From Orbilia blumenaviensis (lineage: Eukaryota > Ascomycota > Orbiliomycetes > Orbiliales > Orbiliaceae): DNA of 64,000 nt. This document shows positions 10,817 to 22,394 of the stretch, piece by piece (position 1 is the stretch's first letter; each line of letters opens with the position of its first letter). The stretch covers positions 2,232,001 through 2,296,000 of the forward strand of contig JAVHNS010000007.1 of assembly GCA_036872755.1 (NCBI GenBank), written 5' to 3'. The notes under the pieces are model-generated. The model searched no databases and had not been told where the DNA came from. It saw nothing but the letters and a program-made list of their open reading frames with translations. Position numbers and translations under genes: made by a program.

Positions 10817-13800
10817 TTACGGGATAAAGAAGGTCTGTAGGTCTGGGGGCGCGATAGGTGGTATCGGCGTTGCAATTGTATTTTGGGCCAAGTAAGTCGA
10901 GTCTAGCTCAACTCTCTCATGTAGGTCCTGCTCCACAAAATTCTCTGCTTTATGTTGTTTCTGGTTATGGCAAGACAAGTATTTGTCGGAGGTTTGTATA
11001 TCTTTGACTGTTTGCGCTATCAATGGGTGATCCTTCCCCAATAATATTTCTCTACCAGAAAGCACCCGTTCATATAGACACCGGGACTCGACGTATCTCC
11101 CTTGTTCGTGCAATATTCGAGCCATGAGATTGACTGTATCCAACACTTGTGGGTGGAGTCGGCCGACAATATTCTCCTGGCGGGAAAGCAGTTTTTCGCA
11201 TAACTCCATGGCCTCATCAAACTTGTCTTGGTAAGCCAAAGCTACCCCCATATTGTAAATCGTATTTCCCGTCATTGGGTGGTCCTCGCCATAAAGTTTC
11301 AATTGAGTCTTAAGTATTTGCCGATAGAATTTCAAAGCCTCGTCCCATTCACCTTTTTGTCTTAAAGCTACTGCAAGCCCGGTAGCAGACTCTAGTACGG
11401 CTCGGTCTTCGCTGCCAGAGATATTTTCTTGGGCGAGGAGAGCACGTCGGTATAGCACAACAGCCTCATCAAACCTCTTCTGTGCTGAAAAAATCCCCGC
11501 TATATTGTAGATGGCGACAAGTTTCGATGACTCGTCCTTTAGTTTCTTGTTTCTTTCGAATTTCGAGAGTATCTTTCGGCATAGTTGCATGGTGTCGTCA
11601 TATCGCTTGTCCCTTTCAGCGTCTGTAAGGATGTCATTCGTAAATAGAGGCCTGAACGCAGCCTCTTTTTTTGATAGTGAGCCCTCCAGTCCGGCTAGTG
11701 CCCTGCGGTAGCACTCTAACGACTCATCAAGCCTGTTTTGCTTTTCTAAGACCGTGGCTATATCGTGTATAATTTGAAAGGAAAACGGGTGGTCTGCACC
11801 CAATAAACTATCGGATATCAGAAGAGATCGCTCGAGGAGTGCTAGAGATTGATTATATCTTCCACTGGAGGTCAAATATTTTTGGATCAAGATCATTGTA
11901 TAAAGAGAGTCTGCGTTATGCAAACCAAACTTATCTAACGATTCCATGACCTCGAGGGCGTGAGGGAGATAAGTATTGCATTTGGCCCACATTCTGTGGT
12001 CGAAAGGGTCCGGAAACCCGTGGCAGACGATTTGGGCCGTGTATCGCAGGTATTCATTCCTACGGCTATCTTCGAGCTTGGATAGTAAAACCTCTTTGAA
12101 TAAATCGTGAACCCAGATACTTCCATTTTCCGCACGACGGAGAACTGACGATTTCTCGAGAATCAAAATAGCTCGATCTAGTTCCAGCTTCGATTGAAAG
12201 ACATTGCATAGATTCCTGAAGATTCGGTGTCTAGTGGATTGGTTTGGTTTCAAGCTTTCTTCTTGATCCGTTCGAGTTGGTTTCGTAATAAACTTAGGTT
12301 TTTTGAAGCTTCTCCAGTGGTGCCAAAATTGGGCGACCCATTCCTTAGCCTTAGATAAATTCATACACGATGAATATGTTAAACTGGAGCCGCCATCGAT
12401 AAGAAGTTGTAGAGGCAGGGACTGGGGGTGCATCATCAGGACGAGATTCAGGAGGTCAATGTGAGCCTCTTTCAATCCTGCTAGTGCCATTTCTAGGGTT
12501 CTGACAACGTCAACGTGGTGCGGATTTTCAACCGGGTCCTTGATTATCCCCAACTTGCTTTCTTGCAAGTTATAATACAGGGTGTTGAGATCCCAAAAAT
12601 GCTGTACAGCGTAAGTCGTTCCCTGTTCTAGTGGTAGCGGGAGACCCCCAAGTTGTTGGCTTATCTTCTCAGCTATTTCGGCATTATCGCCCTGCCGATT
12701 AGATACTTTTAATACCAACTCTTTGCCTTCGGCCGGTTCCATTTCCGAAAGTTGTACACAGAATCCTGGTGGGCTGAACTCATGAGCGATGTGCTTGTCT
12801 CGAGTAGAGAGCAACACATGACCGCCCAGATGCTGAGGCAATGTTTTCCTTAGTGTATCTACAACCGGCAAAGCTACATCGTCGATTACCAGAATCCAAT
12901 TACGACTGTTAGAAAGCCATCGGTTCAAAGCATGTAATTTTTGATCCTGTTCCTTTGATTCTGATTCGGGTAGCCGTAAAGCTTGTACTATGCTATCACA
13001 GCTGCAAAGCCAATGATGAATAGTGTTTCCGACCGAGTAGAAGCCATAGTCGTATTCATTCTTGTTATCCATAGCATATTTTAGAGAGAGTTGTGATTTT
13101 CCGACTCCGGGAATACCAAATATGGAGATAATAGTCCCAGCTGAACTACTAGCCTTTGCAAGGTGGAAGAGGCAGTGGATTCGGTCTAAATACTCTTGGC
13201 GCCCGCTGAAACGGGGATGGAGAATTCTTGGGATATCAAAAATAATTTCTTTGACATGTTGACTAGGTTCTGCGACGAGGGTGATATGTTAGTTAATCTT
13301 CCATGTTCAAGTTTGTGACGTTCACTTAGAAGATGATAGAGGTACCTAAGCTAACTGCTGATGGTGTAATGCTGTATAGAAGCTCCTTTGCATACGCGGC
13401 TGCTGCTAAGGCCGCATACGGTTGCCATACCTTATTTTTATGGCTATCGGAATAATCACATATACCCCGAATTACCAAACATGGACAATGGTCCATAAGG
13501 CCGGCAGCTTCCATCTCGAAGCATAAAGCCCCAGAGTCGTTCCCGATTCGGTCTCGAGTCAATCCATGTTTCATTACCTGGTTCCCAGAGGCGATGGTTC
13601 CGTAATGAATAACAGGATTACTAGTCTCCCGAGGACGCCGTTGTACTAGCCCAGTAGCGACACAAGACTCGCAATTCAAACCCCCCTCATGTTCGTAGTC
13701 AGGTTTGTATAGCTGGTCGTTCTCCTGGCCTTTGTATCCATATAATTCTTTCAGATCCGTGTGCTTTTTGTGGACTTCTGATATGTAACCTGGGATGTTT

Positions 13801-14324
13801 TCCTTTCCTTGCCCGGAATCGTGAGCAGCTTTTATTGCTGCTATCGCGTTCAGCAGTTGTTGGGGCGGTTTGTTCAAACTGCCAACTCGCTCAAAATGTC
13901 CTCCTTTTCCTGTTTTCCCGAGATCATACTGCACAACGCCTCCAAAACTATTCTGTGGCTTGCTGATAACGATATCGCCAAGTCTAATATCATGACAGGC
14001 ACTTGGAATCCCACCTCCAATCCCGACAAGCAAGAATATCTTTAAAGATGGAAACGTAAGTTTCATCTGTATCGCGGCGACGGCTGCATTAACTGTACCA
14101 TAGCATCCTAGAGGAAGACAAGTGATAACAATGTTGTGTTTTCCGATGCTGCCTAGCTGGTAGGTATTCTCATCATCTTGATGGACTTCTGAAGGCCCGT
14201 CGTGTGCAACATCTAGCATAGCCCAAGCGGCGATTCTCTCCACCGGAAGCGCACATATCCAAGCCACAGTATAGTGACTCTCCGGTAAAATTGGTCGTGC
14301 TTCAGTAGTATCTATCGAGATCAT
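10817..14324 (-). CDS. PNP / NB-ARC / TPR receptor (fungal NLR-type STAND protein)
   Basis: Two exons, 14324-13346 and 13269-10817, joined by a 76-nt GTACCT..CGCAG intron with a CTAAC branch point; 1143 aa. Residues of about 10-320 are a nucleoside phosphorylase-like domain (YTVAWICALPVE, VGIGGGIPSA, FEMEAAG and the GICDYSDSHK active-site region are intact). Residues of about 345-600 are an NB-ARC ATPase: P-loop GIPGVGKS near 377, Walker B WILVIDDV near 452, sensor LLSTRD, and GGLPLPLEQ near 535. From about 790 to 1090 are kinesin-light-chain-like TPR units (DHP..T, RALA.LE patterns). Known fungal proteins of this layout belong to the NLR-like repertoire linked to non-self recognition. The TPRs would sense a ligand, NB-ARC would switch or oligomerise, and the PNP domain would be the effector, perhaps nucleoside cleavage. 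All core motifs are intact. A divergent orphan gene starts 961 bases away. Confidence 0.92.
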
Positions 14325-15285
14325 TTTCCACGTTTTCGATTTATTTAATAATTTTTAATGTCGTCCATAAGTGGTGGTTGTTCTTTGAATATGGACGTAT
14401 CAGGCCTTCAAGCGCGTGTGCAGGGCTGGTTTATAAGTTGTAGAAATGCGCTGCACTGCAGCCGATGAAGCCCTGCTGACGGACTTTCTATTCGAGCGGA
14501 CTAAGCCTTATTGTGGGATGCTTCCCGCATGACACCTCGGCAGGATTTTATGAGGCATGACGAGTCACACTGCACGATGCACGGCGAAATCTACCAGCCT
14601 TGTTGCATTTTGGGACGCCAAGATCTAAATATATTGAATCTCGTTTTGCCCCAGGCCGCTGATGCCAACACCATTGAACTCCGGGCTGGTCGACTTTCCG
14701 ATCTCGTTTCGACCACGAAATCTCGGGGCAGGAGCCCGGAATTTTATGTTCTCGAATGCATAGTTGGCATAAATTTGTTGCGTCAGAGCTGCTTTTGCAA
14801 GTTCGTTGCTATGCTAGTGGCAATGCAAGCGTCAAAATAATATCAGCTGCAGGGGACAACAAGAAGCTTCTAAAAACCCTTTAGAACCTGGTAAAATGAC
14901 CATATTCTACCCCGAGGCGATAACATAGATCAGTAATGCGATAAAAAGGTGGTCTCTACAATAAAGGCAGCAGATAGCGCTTGCTATATGGCTTCAGAAG
15001 CGGCCGCTAGATAATTATCAACCACATCAGAATGAGTTGCATCTTGTTGCAACTTCTATTTTAGGATTAGCTACAGTGTTGTCGCCAACACAACAACCAG
15101 TAGGCACCTAGCCGGCCGACTACAGTCATGCAATTGCATGCATTGATTGTCGGCTGTTCATCGCAACGTACCTTAAAGTTAAATACATATGAATGAGTCG
15201 GATATCGATTATTACATTCTAATTATATCAAATCTCTTTTGAGTTTCTGCCTTCCTGGTCTCTGTATCCTGGCTCCAAAGCCGCG
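14325..15285. promoter_or_regulatory. Shared upstream region of the NLR gene and the orphan gene
   Basis: The NLR-type gene (minus strand) and the orphan gene (plus strand) start from opposite ends of this stretch, so it must contain both promoters. A 109-codon open frame at 14511-14840 has no domain and is probably chance. No specific operator can be named. Confidence 0.5.
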
Positions 15286-16207
15286 ATGGGCTTTTTCAAA
15301 GCAAGTGTTCAAAAGGTGTTAGGCACGCCTACTCAGCCGCAGATTTTTGCAATGGGGACAGGAGGGATTCAATTTGAAGTCATTAGTCCCACCGACCGGA
15401 GAGTAAGTTATTTGTCGAACCCAAGGCTTTGGTGTATGTAATCTATATTTATTAGATAGATGTATGCGCGTAGCTAATATCCTTTAATATCCCAATAGAT
15501 GGCTAAAAAGGTCTATAGCTTCATGTTGGCGCGTAAGAGGGTTAAATATAGCACGGGGTCGACATATCTTAGTGATGACGAAGCCTACCTCGCCATGACA
15601 GCCAATGCGATATACTTTCTTGAATATTGGCGAGACGATAGCAACCCGGAAACAAAAACGCGTACGCTTCCACTGAATTTAGGGGTTGTAATAGACTGGA
15701 AGCGGGGATTTAGAGAATTGATTCTGATTTATCGTCTATTTAGGTATCTCAATCCCAATGATCGATCATTCAATATCAAGGCCCGTGCAGAGCTGGAGGG
15801 TTAAGGCGTATAAAGAAATGCTGATAAACGGTGATCGATGGTCCTGCGAAGCCTTGTCTACACCAGCGGAGGCCGGTACTACCCTTAGAGATCTCAATGA
15901 CATTATGGTGTCCAAAGCAGTAGCAAGGTATGCGCAATTACTATCAAATATATCAAAGGAGGAGGTTTGTGGAAGGAATGGGGGCAATCGGCTGGGAATA
16001 GAGAACGAAAGGTGTAAACTTGACACCAAAATAAGTTCCTCGTCCAAGGCAACGGAGTCAGAAGGTCAGAGTTACATGCTCCCCTTCGAGTACGATCCCG
16101 ATATTCTTCTGAAGGGTAGCTCCTGCTCCGTATCGTTCGAAGCGTTGCCGGAATATCGCGAAATTGACGAAGAATTATCCGCGCATAAGAGGATGGACTC
16201 GCTATAA
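15286..16207 (+). CDS. Orphan protein of 247 aa, three exons
   Basis: Model 15286-15402, 15499-15661 and 15744-16207. Intron 1 is GTAAGT..CAATAG. Intron 2 is GTACGC..TTTAG with a CTGAT branch point 18 nt before the acceptor, and it fuses two overlapping open frames into one. The first exons encode a compact folded region (MGFFKASVQKVLGT, then SFMLARKR and a YFLEYWRDD helix). The last exon is more polar and carries several acidic patches. There is no signal peptide or membrane segment, and I recognise no family. It sits divergently from the NLR-type gene and converges on the DUF2235 gene, so it may belong to the same accessory module; that is inference from position only. Confidence 0.65.
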
Positions 16208-16739
16208 TTAACCCTAGAAATAGTGCACTATGAAGGAGATTGTATTGTAGTTACACGTGCATAATTATAATACACACTCTAGTATCTATGGAATATGAAT
16301 TTTGGTATACCTATAGATTCCCATGCTCTATAAAAATTGAAAACCCAATGGCGTGGACTCTGCGGTAGCTGACCAGATAACCGTGACTAAAATGATTTAA
16401 GTGTTTAATATTTATAGACCAAGCTTATACAACATACTTTTATCCAAGAGTATTTAGAGTGACGCCTGCTGCGACCTATTAAAGGAATTTAATCTTAAAT
16501 AATAATGAGTAGAATAGATCTACAGAGTTAAGTATCATTCTGTGTATTATCACCCCGAGCCGCAGATAAATACGGATTTAGGGCTATCAAGAGACATTGG
16601 GTAAACTATATATGACCAACTCTTAAAATTTAGACTCTGTCGCGATTATCGAATGGGCAATACAATATAGGTATAGGATCTCAGGACACTAGGGAAGCCT
16701 ACTCAGCCTCATAATCCTAGTATATATAAACTTATATAA
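16208..16739. other. AT-rich convergent spacer
   Basis: Lies between the 3' ends of the orphan gene and the DUF2235 gene; both transcripts should terminate here. No gene seen. Confidence 0.5.
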
Positions 16740-18742
16740 TTACAAAACTGCGCCTTCTCCGAAAGTTCTGTTATAGCTGGGCATCATAGGCTCAAGATCC
16801 CAACCAGGGTATCCGTACGACTTATCCACCTCCTTAACATATTGTTTCGCATCCTGCGTTATAACTAGTCGCTCGTATGACCAGTTGCCATAAACATTAT
16901 CTGGGGGCGGGGAAATTTTATACTCGGGTAAAACAATTCCGTTAATGACGTACTCCCATCCTTGTCCATCTTTCGTTGGATTACGGGAGACCTTATTGTC
17001 AAGTGGCCTGTACTTGTCACCCAGCGCCTTTAAACGGTACCCAACAGTCGGATGAACTTCTTCGTTGGTTAGCTTTTTAGGATCTTTATTATAATCGCCG
17101 GGCGTCCGCGGCGTCGAACCATTGGCTTTGTATTTAAGAGTATAACTGTCAACGTAATCACCCGTAGCCCAGCCTGGCTCCGGGAGGATCTTGTCGTTGA
17201 CTGCTGCTGAAAAAGGTGACGATACAACTGAACCTATGTATTTCCCGAGTCGCCAAGTTGCTTGTGCCCAAGACTCTTTTCGCGCAGCTTCTTCGTCCAA
17301 TTTCTTGGTTAACTCGGCGAGCCTGACTCGGTGATTGTGTTCGGTGACAAGCTCTTTGATCTTGAAATTGTCAGACAATATCTGAGTGACATCAATGCCA
17401 AGGTGGTCTGAGATATGATCCAACATCCAGGCAAATACAATGTTTGCAGTTTCTGTATTGATAGCATGCATTATGTCAGTATGGGCAAGAGAGACTAAGG
17501 GCAAGGTGCATGACTTACGCTCAAGATCTCCTCTTGTTTCCAAGGTATCATTGGACCCGCCTCCGATGTTGATGTGCACGCCCGGAAACCACACTTGCTT
17601 GAGCTCAGAGCCATCCAGAGAGTTTTCTTCTAGTTCAAGCAATATCCTGCGGGCATCAACATATTTCTTGCGAACTGCGGCCTTTTCCTGTGGTGTGGCC
17701 TTCTTAGAAGGAACGATGCGGAACCAGTCGCTACGAAGCTGCTCAACCACTTCTCTCTGCTTATCGACCTCTTCAGCTTGACTCTTTTTAATTTCGGCTG
17801 GCACCGAATATAACGTCGGTGAGAATGCATCACGGTGCTCATCGAGCGCTAACGCGTGGAATGCACGTCGAATATCTGTGTCGAATTAGTAAAATGCTTT
17901 TACCATCGCAATCCTACATTAAACAAATTGGTCTTAAACGACTTACTTCTATTCATCTCGACATTATGGAAGTCTGGGCCATTTCCGAATGGATGGTAAT
18001 GACGAATACCAGGCATCCCCAGCGAGCCGACTGTATCATACACACCCACAACTTCCACTTTGCGCGAACCAGCAAGGAAACGATTTGGATCTTCCATCCA
18101 AAAGTGGGGTTTCTGGTTCCAGTTTAATTCGAAATAGTTGTACCCATTGTAAAATTCAGGCTCTTCATCGGGTTGCAGCCTTTGATCTGCCAGATCTCCA
18201 TCAATAAAGTCAAAGTACGCTTGACTTCCGCAAAACCGTTCGCCAGCTTTACGCTTTTCTTTATCCGTATAAATGGCCCATAACTCAGGGAATTCGTGGA
18301 GGTATTCTCGCCCACAGATACCAATATCTGAAATGAGGCCAGCAATTGCACGAGCAGTATATGCCCCTCTCGAAAATCCAAAGCAAAAAATCTGGTCTCC
18401 AGGGCTATAGTTTAAGGCCACAAAGTTATACGCCTCGATAACGTTTCCCTCAAGGCCGCTGCCGAGGACCCCTTCAACTACCTTGCCAACTTTACCAGAA
18501 GTAGTTGCGACTCCAGAATCGTACCAGACTATTTGTAGCCATTCTTTATTTGGGTCATCTTTATCAATCGCAGTCGTGTTAAGGGAACGAGCAAGACGGG
18601 CGACATTTGACGGACTGCTCTTTTTACCCGAAACCGCTGACTGGGAAGTTCCATCGCATAGGATGATAATACGTTTTGGGAAAACCCTTTGTGTATATTG
18701 TTCTTCAACGTAAACTTCCTCCTGTTGCTCAGTATCCGCCAT
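16740..18742 (-). CDS. DUF2235 (Tle1-like) alpha/beta hydrolase with a charged insertion
   Basis: Three exons, 18742-17947, 17875-17519 and 17452-16740, with GTAAGT donors and consistent phases; 621 aa. DUF2235 is the alpha/beta-hydrolase fold shared with bacterial type VI phospholipase effectors of the Tle1 type. Visible marks are IIILCDGT at the first strand (Asp30), the nucleophile elbow FGFSRGAY (Ser124), VVGVYDTVGSLG (Asp236) and WFPGVHINIGGG with the likely catalytic His366. Between the conserved HRDAFSPTLY stretch and the His motif lies a charged helical segment of about 65 residues (about 292-357), where family members I know have only a short linker. There is no signal peptide, so it should be cytosolic. 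The substrate is unknown; a lipase or esterase role is inferred from the fold. Confidence 0.9.
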
Positions 18743-20943
18743 CTTGTCTGATAATCGATGGGGTTGAAGACGATATAAAATTTATCTATAATGTAGTGAA
18801 TAAAACAAAAAAATTTTCAAAGCTATTCTGGCCCTTGGGGATAAGAACTCGATGAGGGGTCATCGGCTACTCTTAGGCCTTTATCTACATGCCATGGGAG
18901 AGGGACCTAGCTCCTCATCAGTTGTTCACTTGTTCGCGGCTGATCCAGTTCCGAACGCGAATGATAGTTATACGGCTGAACCATCAGGACTTGAAATTGG
19001 TGCTAACTAGTGCGGCGCCATGGCGTTTTCCGGCCCACATAGAACTTGGGAAAATTCTATGCGGCAAACCGAAATAGGAAATTGCCCCCGATTCTGTTCA
19101 GCCCCTCTGTCGTGATCGGGTTCATTGACCAGCTATTCTTGTGCGTGCGCTATTTTAAGTGGTCAGTTTTGAATGTTGAGCTACGCTAAGCGTTGAAATG
19201 TGATTTAAAGTTTTGGCATTTAATTGCTTTGGCTTTCTGATTGGAGGTCCAGATCTCGATCCGTGCACGAAGAAAGTCTCGCCAACGCGTTAGCAGTGTG
19301 AGGGGCAAGCATTCCAAGCTAACCAGGATCAGAGTGGGAAACCATGCAAGGTTGCGATTTCGGAAAAGATATGATCTAACTAGCTTCATAGTTTGTTTAG
19401 TCCTAAAATTTACCAATATGTGTACTCGGAAGCGGAATATTCGGCAGGCCGCTGGGCAAAGCCAGCCTCTGTGTTGATATTGTGGCATTTTACCCACGTT
19501 GTCAGCGTTCAATATCGCAGGATGTATCCATGTTAAGTGGATTGAAACATACCCTAAGGGGTTTGGGTGCTTTTCTGGGACCGCTTCCGAATATTGAAAC
19601 GTTCTAAAAAAGAAAGCAAGTCGTCTTATTCTCTTTCGGATCGTTATTTATACTATTTTAAGTTCCCTTTTGCCTATAAACCGTCCTGACAAACTAGCTA
19701 AAACACCATATGGTACCTAGTCGCAACCAAGTACATTCTTAAAACTATCTTCACCAGGCAAAATATGATTTTATTGTTCAATGTTTCAATTTTGAAAACG
19801 ATATTACTCGCAATCTTGAAAAACACTACTATGCACAGATTACTTCTCAAATCAAAAATTCTTAAAGACAAAATTGTTTTTTATTATTCGTTACCCCTAT
19901 CCTAAACTGTATTGTTCAAATGAAAACGTGTTTCATAGTCCCACTTAGAAGACCACGTAAAAGTAGATGCACAGAGCGCTGAGGGATACCAGCCATATTG
20001 GTATGCTTATCGGCGTTGGCTTGATATACTTAGACCGTTATCCTGGCATGGGTGGTTTTTAGAACGTTGAATTAGGCCTTCACTAGGGCGTCAAGGGCCC
20101 AGAGCCTGGAGTGTAGTACAATTATGGTCGGCCGTAAACCCAACTGCTTGAGTACTCACCTGGCAGGCTGCAGGTTTAGCACAAAAGAGATCCGGAAAAC
20201 ATCCGATTTTGAAAACTGTGAAGGTGATCCAGCTGGCCAGAAAATCATCTAAATGTTACTACGAGCTTTTGCCTAGAAAATGGGGCTATTAGTCCACCTC
20301 GAGAATCTGGAAAGAAAGCGGGGTTACTCGAAAACCGTGCTAAGCATCAAGCGCGTACTAGCGGTGAATTAGACGTAAAACCCCGAATAACCGGAGCTAG
20401 CTCTCTATTAGCTTCGGAGAAAAGCGCTGAAGGCAAAGTCTTTATATCTCATGATATCCTAGTTGAGTGGACAAGGCCTCATAAGCGAGTGGCGGCTTAG
20501 GTATATGGTATTGTGTTGACACTGTTGTATGTTGCCAACAATTCTTAGTAAGAGACTTGGGTTGTGTTGATAGAAATGATGCCTGAAGTGTCGGGCTCGT
20601 TCATGGAAATACACAGCATTTTTATGCCTTAAATCGTTTCTTGGAACCGCGACTATAGATACCTTCCAGACTTCAATCCTACTTTTGAAGGTATCTAAAG
20701 CTACGGGCCGTCAGGTAATACTTCCTCCCTTTCCTGTTAGCAACTAGGGTATAGTTACTGTTCACGTTGCCGCTGAAGCGCCTATCTACATATAGCCTAG
20801 TGAGGTTATGACGATCGTTAATGGAGTCAAAAATTCCTAAGACTAAATATCTGAATAGGAGCAAATTACTTCGAGAAGGCGATAACGGTACCAATAGAGC
20901 TGACATCTTAAACTAGCAATATTCCAAGATTAAACGGTCGAGC
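18743..20943. other. Gene-poor AT-rich stretch
   Basis: Upstream of the DUF2235 gene, then a low-GC tract with frequent stops on all frames. No repeat boundaries, transposase remnants or RNA gene were recognised. Confidence 0.5.
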
Positions 20944-22394
20944 ATGGCAGCTAAAGGCTGGGGCCCGCGGATTTCTACCGATAAACTGAAAACTGCGGAA
21001 TCCTCTCGCCGAGCCAATAGTTTGCCCGAAAGTTGGGCAAATGTTCCTACAGCGACTCCTCCCCAATCGGAGCCTGATACAAATACCACAAATGCTAAGC
21101 ACACAGCTTCAGACAAACAGGCCTGTAGCTCAAGCGTCCCGGGGTCCTGTGATCCACCTACCGATACCGAGCAAAATTATCAAATACTCGATTTCCCTGA
21201 TGCTACTGACATTCATATAGCTGATAACTGGGATTGTGCCATATTCGGAGGGGGTTGCTGTGGTGGAAACCCGGCATATAGATACCTGGTTTGCGGAGCG
21301 GTTCTTCATGAGGCTTCATCGGTGTTCGCGGAAGAAAGAGACGCGGAAGCCTTACTAACTTTTACAAGGCACCCAAACTACCCGGAGGGGGAACCTATAC
21401 CCGCATTCTTCACAGGTTTGTGTGGTGGTTGCTCGTCACGGGAACTTGAGGCAATACTTCGCATCATCCATTTTAAAGCTGACGATCGGTTATTCGATAT
21501 TGATTTCCGAAGTTTGATGATAATTGCAAGGATCTGTGCAGGTTACTCATTGCAGGGACCGCTCCGGCCATGGAGTGAGATATGGCTTCGAAAACATGAA
21601 AGTAAGGCACTGTTACCGGGATACGAGAGTTGGCTCCAAATTACGGATATTTTCGGTACGAATAAAAGAGTCGAAGAACTCGTAGAGCTCTTAGGAGATG
21701 AGTGTTCGGGGATTGTGGAAGATACGGCGATTAGATACGGTGCCGACGGTAGTCAACCTGTGGTAACTATAAATTGGCCTGCCAAGCGACGAGGTAAGCG
21801 TAACATTGTTTGGGTAATTTCTGCACATTTATTAATTTCAAAATAGCGCAGATCATATCCCGCAGGAATTTCAGAATCGGCCATCTCTACGGATCTTTGT
21901 GGGTGTTAATATTAAGTTTAAAACATCCGTATGTTACCGAAGATCACTGTTCATCCAAAAAATGCTTGGCTTTAGCATATGGGTCTCTTTTATTATCGAT
22001 CCAAGAAGCTGGGCTACAAGATTTTTTAAATAGTGGAGGGATATGGAGAGGCTCGGCACGAGAGCTCGAAAACGCAATGTCGAGAATCACATTCGAGACA
22101 TTGGATTCTATTCGCCTATCACACCGTTGCCTAATACCAGGTTTTCGGGCTGGGTTCAAATCTTGCATTCTAAGCCGAGACCTTACCAATGACACCGATC
22201 GCCTCAACAAGATAATTTGTTACGAAGAGTTTGACTCTCCTCCGCCGCTGGACCAGAATTTAAAATTTCTTCAGTCTGACCCGCTATCTAATATGTGGTT
22301 TCTAGTCGCTTTGTTCATATTCGTCCACCTTGGCGGTAGCACCATATTGGTATTATTACTACTATTACTGTTACTATTATGCCGCAAGCCCTGA
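20944..22394 (+). CDS. BTB/POZ-like protein with a hydrophobic C-terminal tail
   Basis: Exon 1 is 20944-21793; the best continuation is 21943-22394 through a 149-nt intron (GTAAGC..CGAAG), giving 433 aa. A model with two shorter introns is also possible. Residues 1-85 are polar and disordered. About 95-190 resembles the fungal BTB-like fold (CAIFGGGC, YLVCGAVLHEASSVF, then EAILRIIHF). About 190-240 is the usual helical continuation (DFRSLMIIARICAGY, PWSEIWLRKH). Exon 2 carries the tail typical of these proteins (CLALAYGSLL). Such proteins act as protein-interaction adaptors. Unusually, the last 35 residues are a membrane-type segment with a poly-Leu run, encoded by a TTA/CTA trinucleotide repeat, then CRKP and stop. 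That would make a tail anchor if the 3' model is right. Confidence 0.65.
22345..22380. repeat. TTA/CTA trinucleotide repeat inside a coding exon
   Basis: An imperfect run of TTA, CTA and CTG triplets at the 3' end of the BTB-like gene, translated as about nine consecutive leucines that form the core of the predicted tail anchor. Confidence 0.8.

Noticed and set aside
14511..14840. A 109-codon plus-strand frame between the NLR-type gene and the orphan gene.
   Set aside because: No domain, odd composition, and it lies where two divergent promoters must be.
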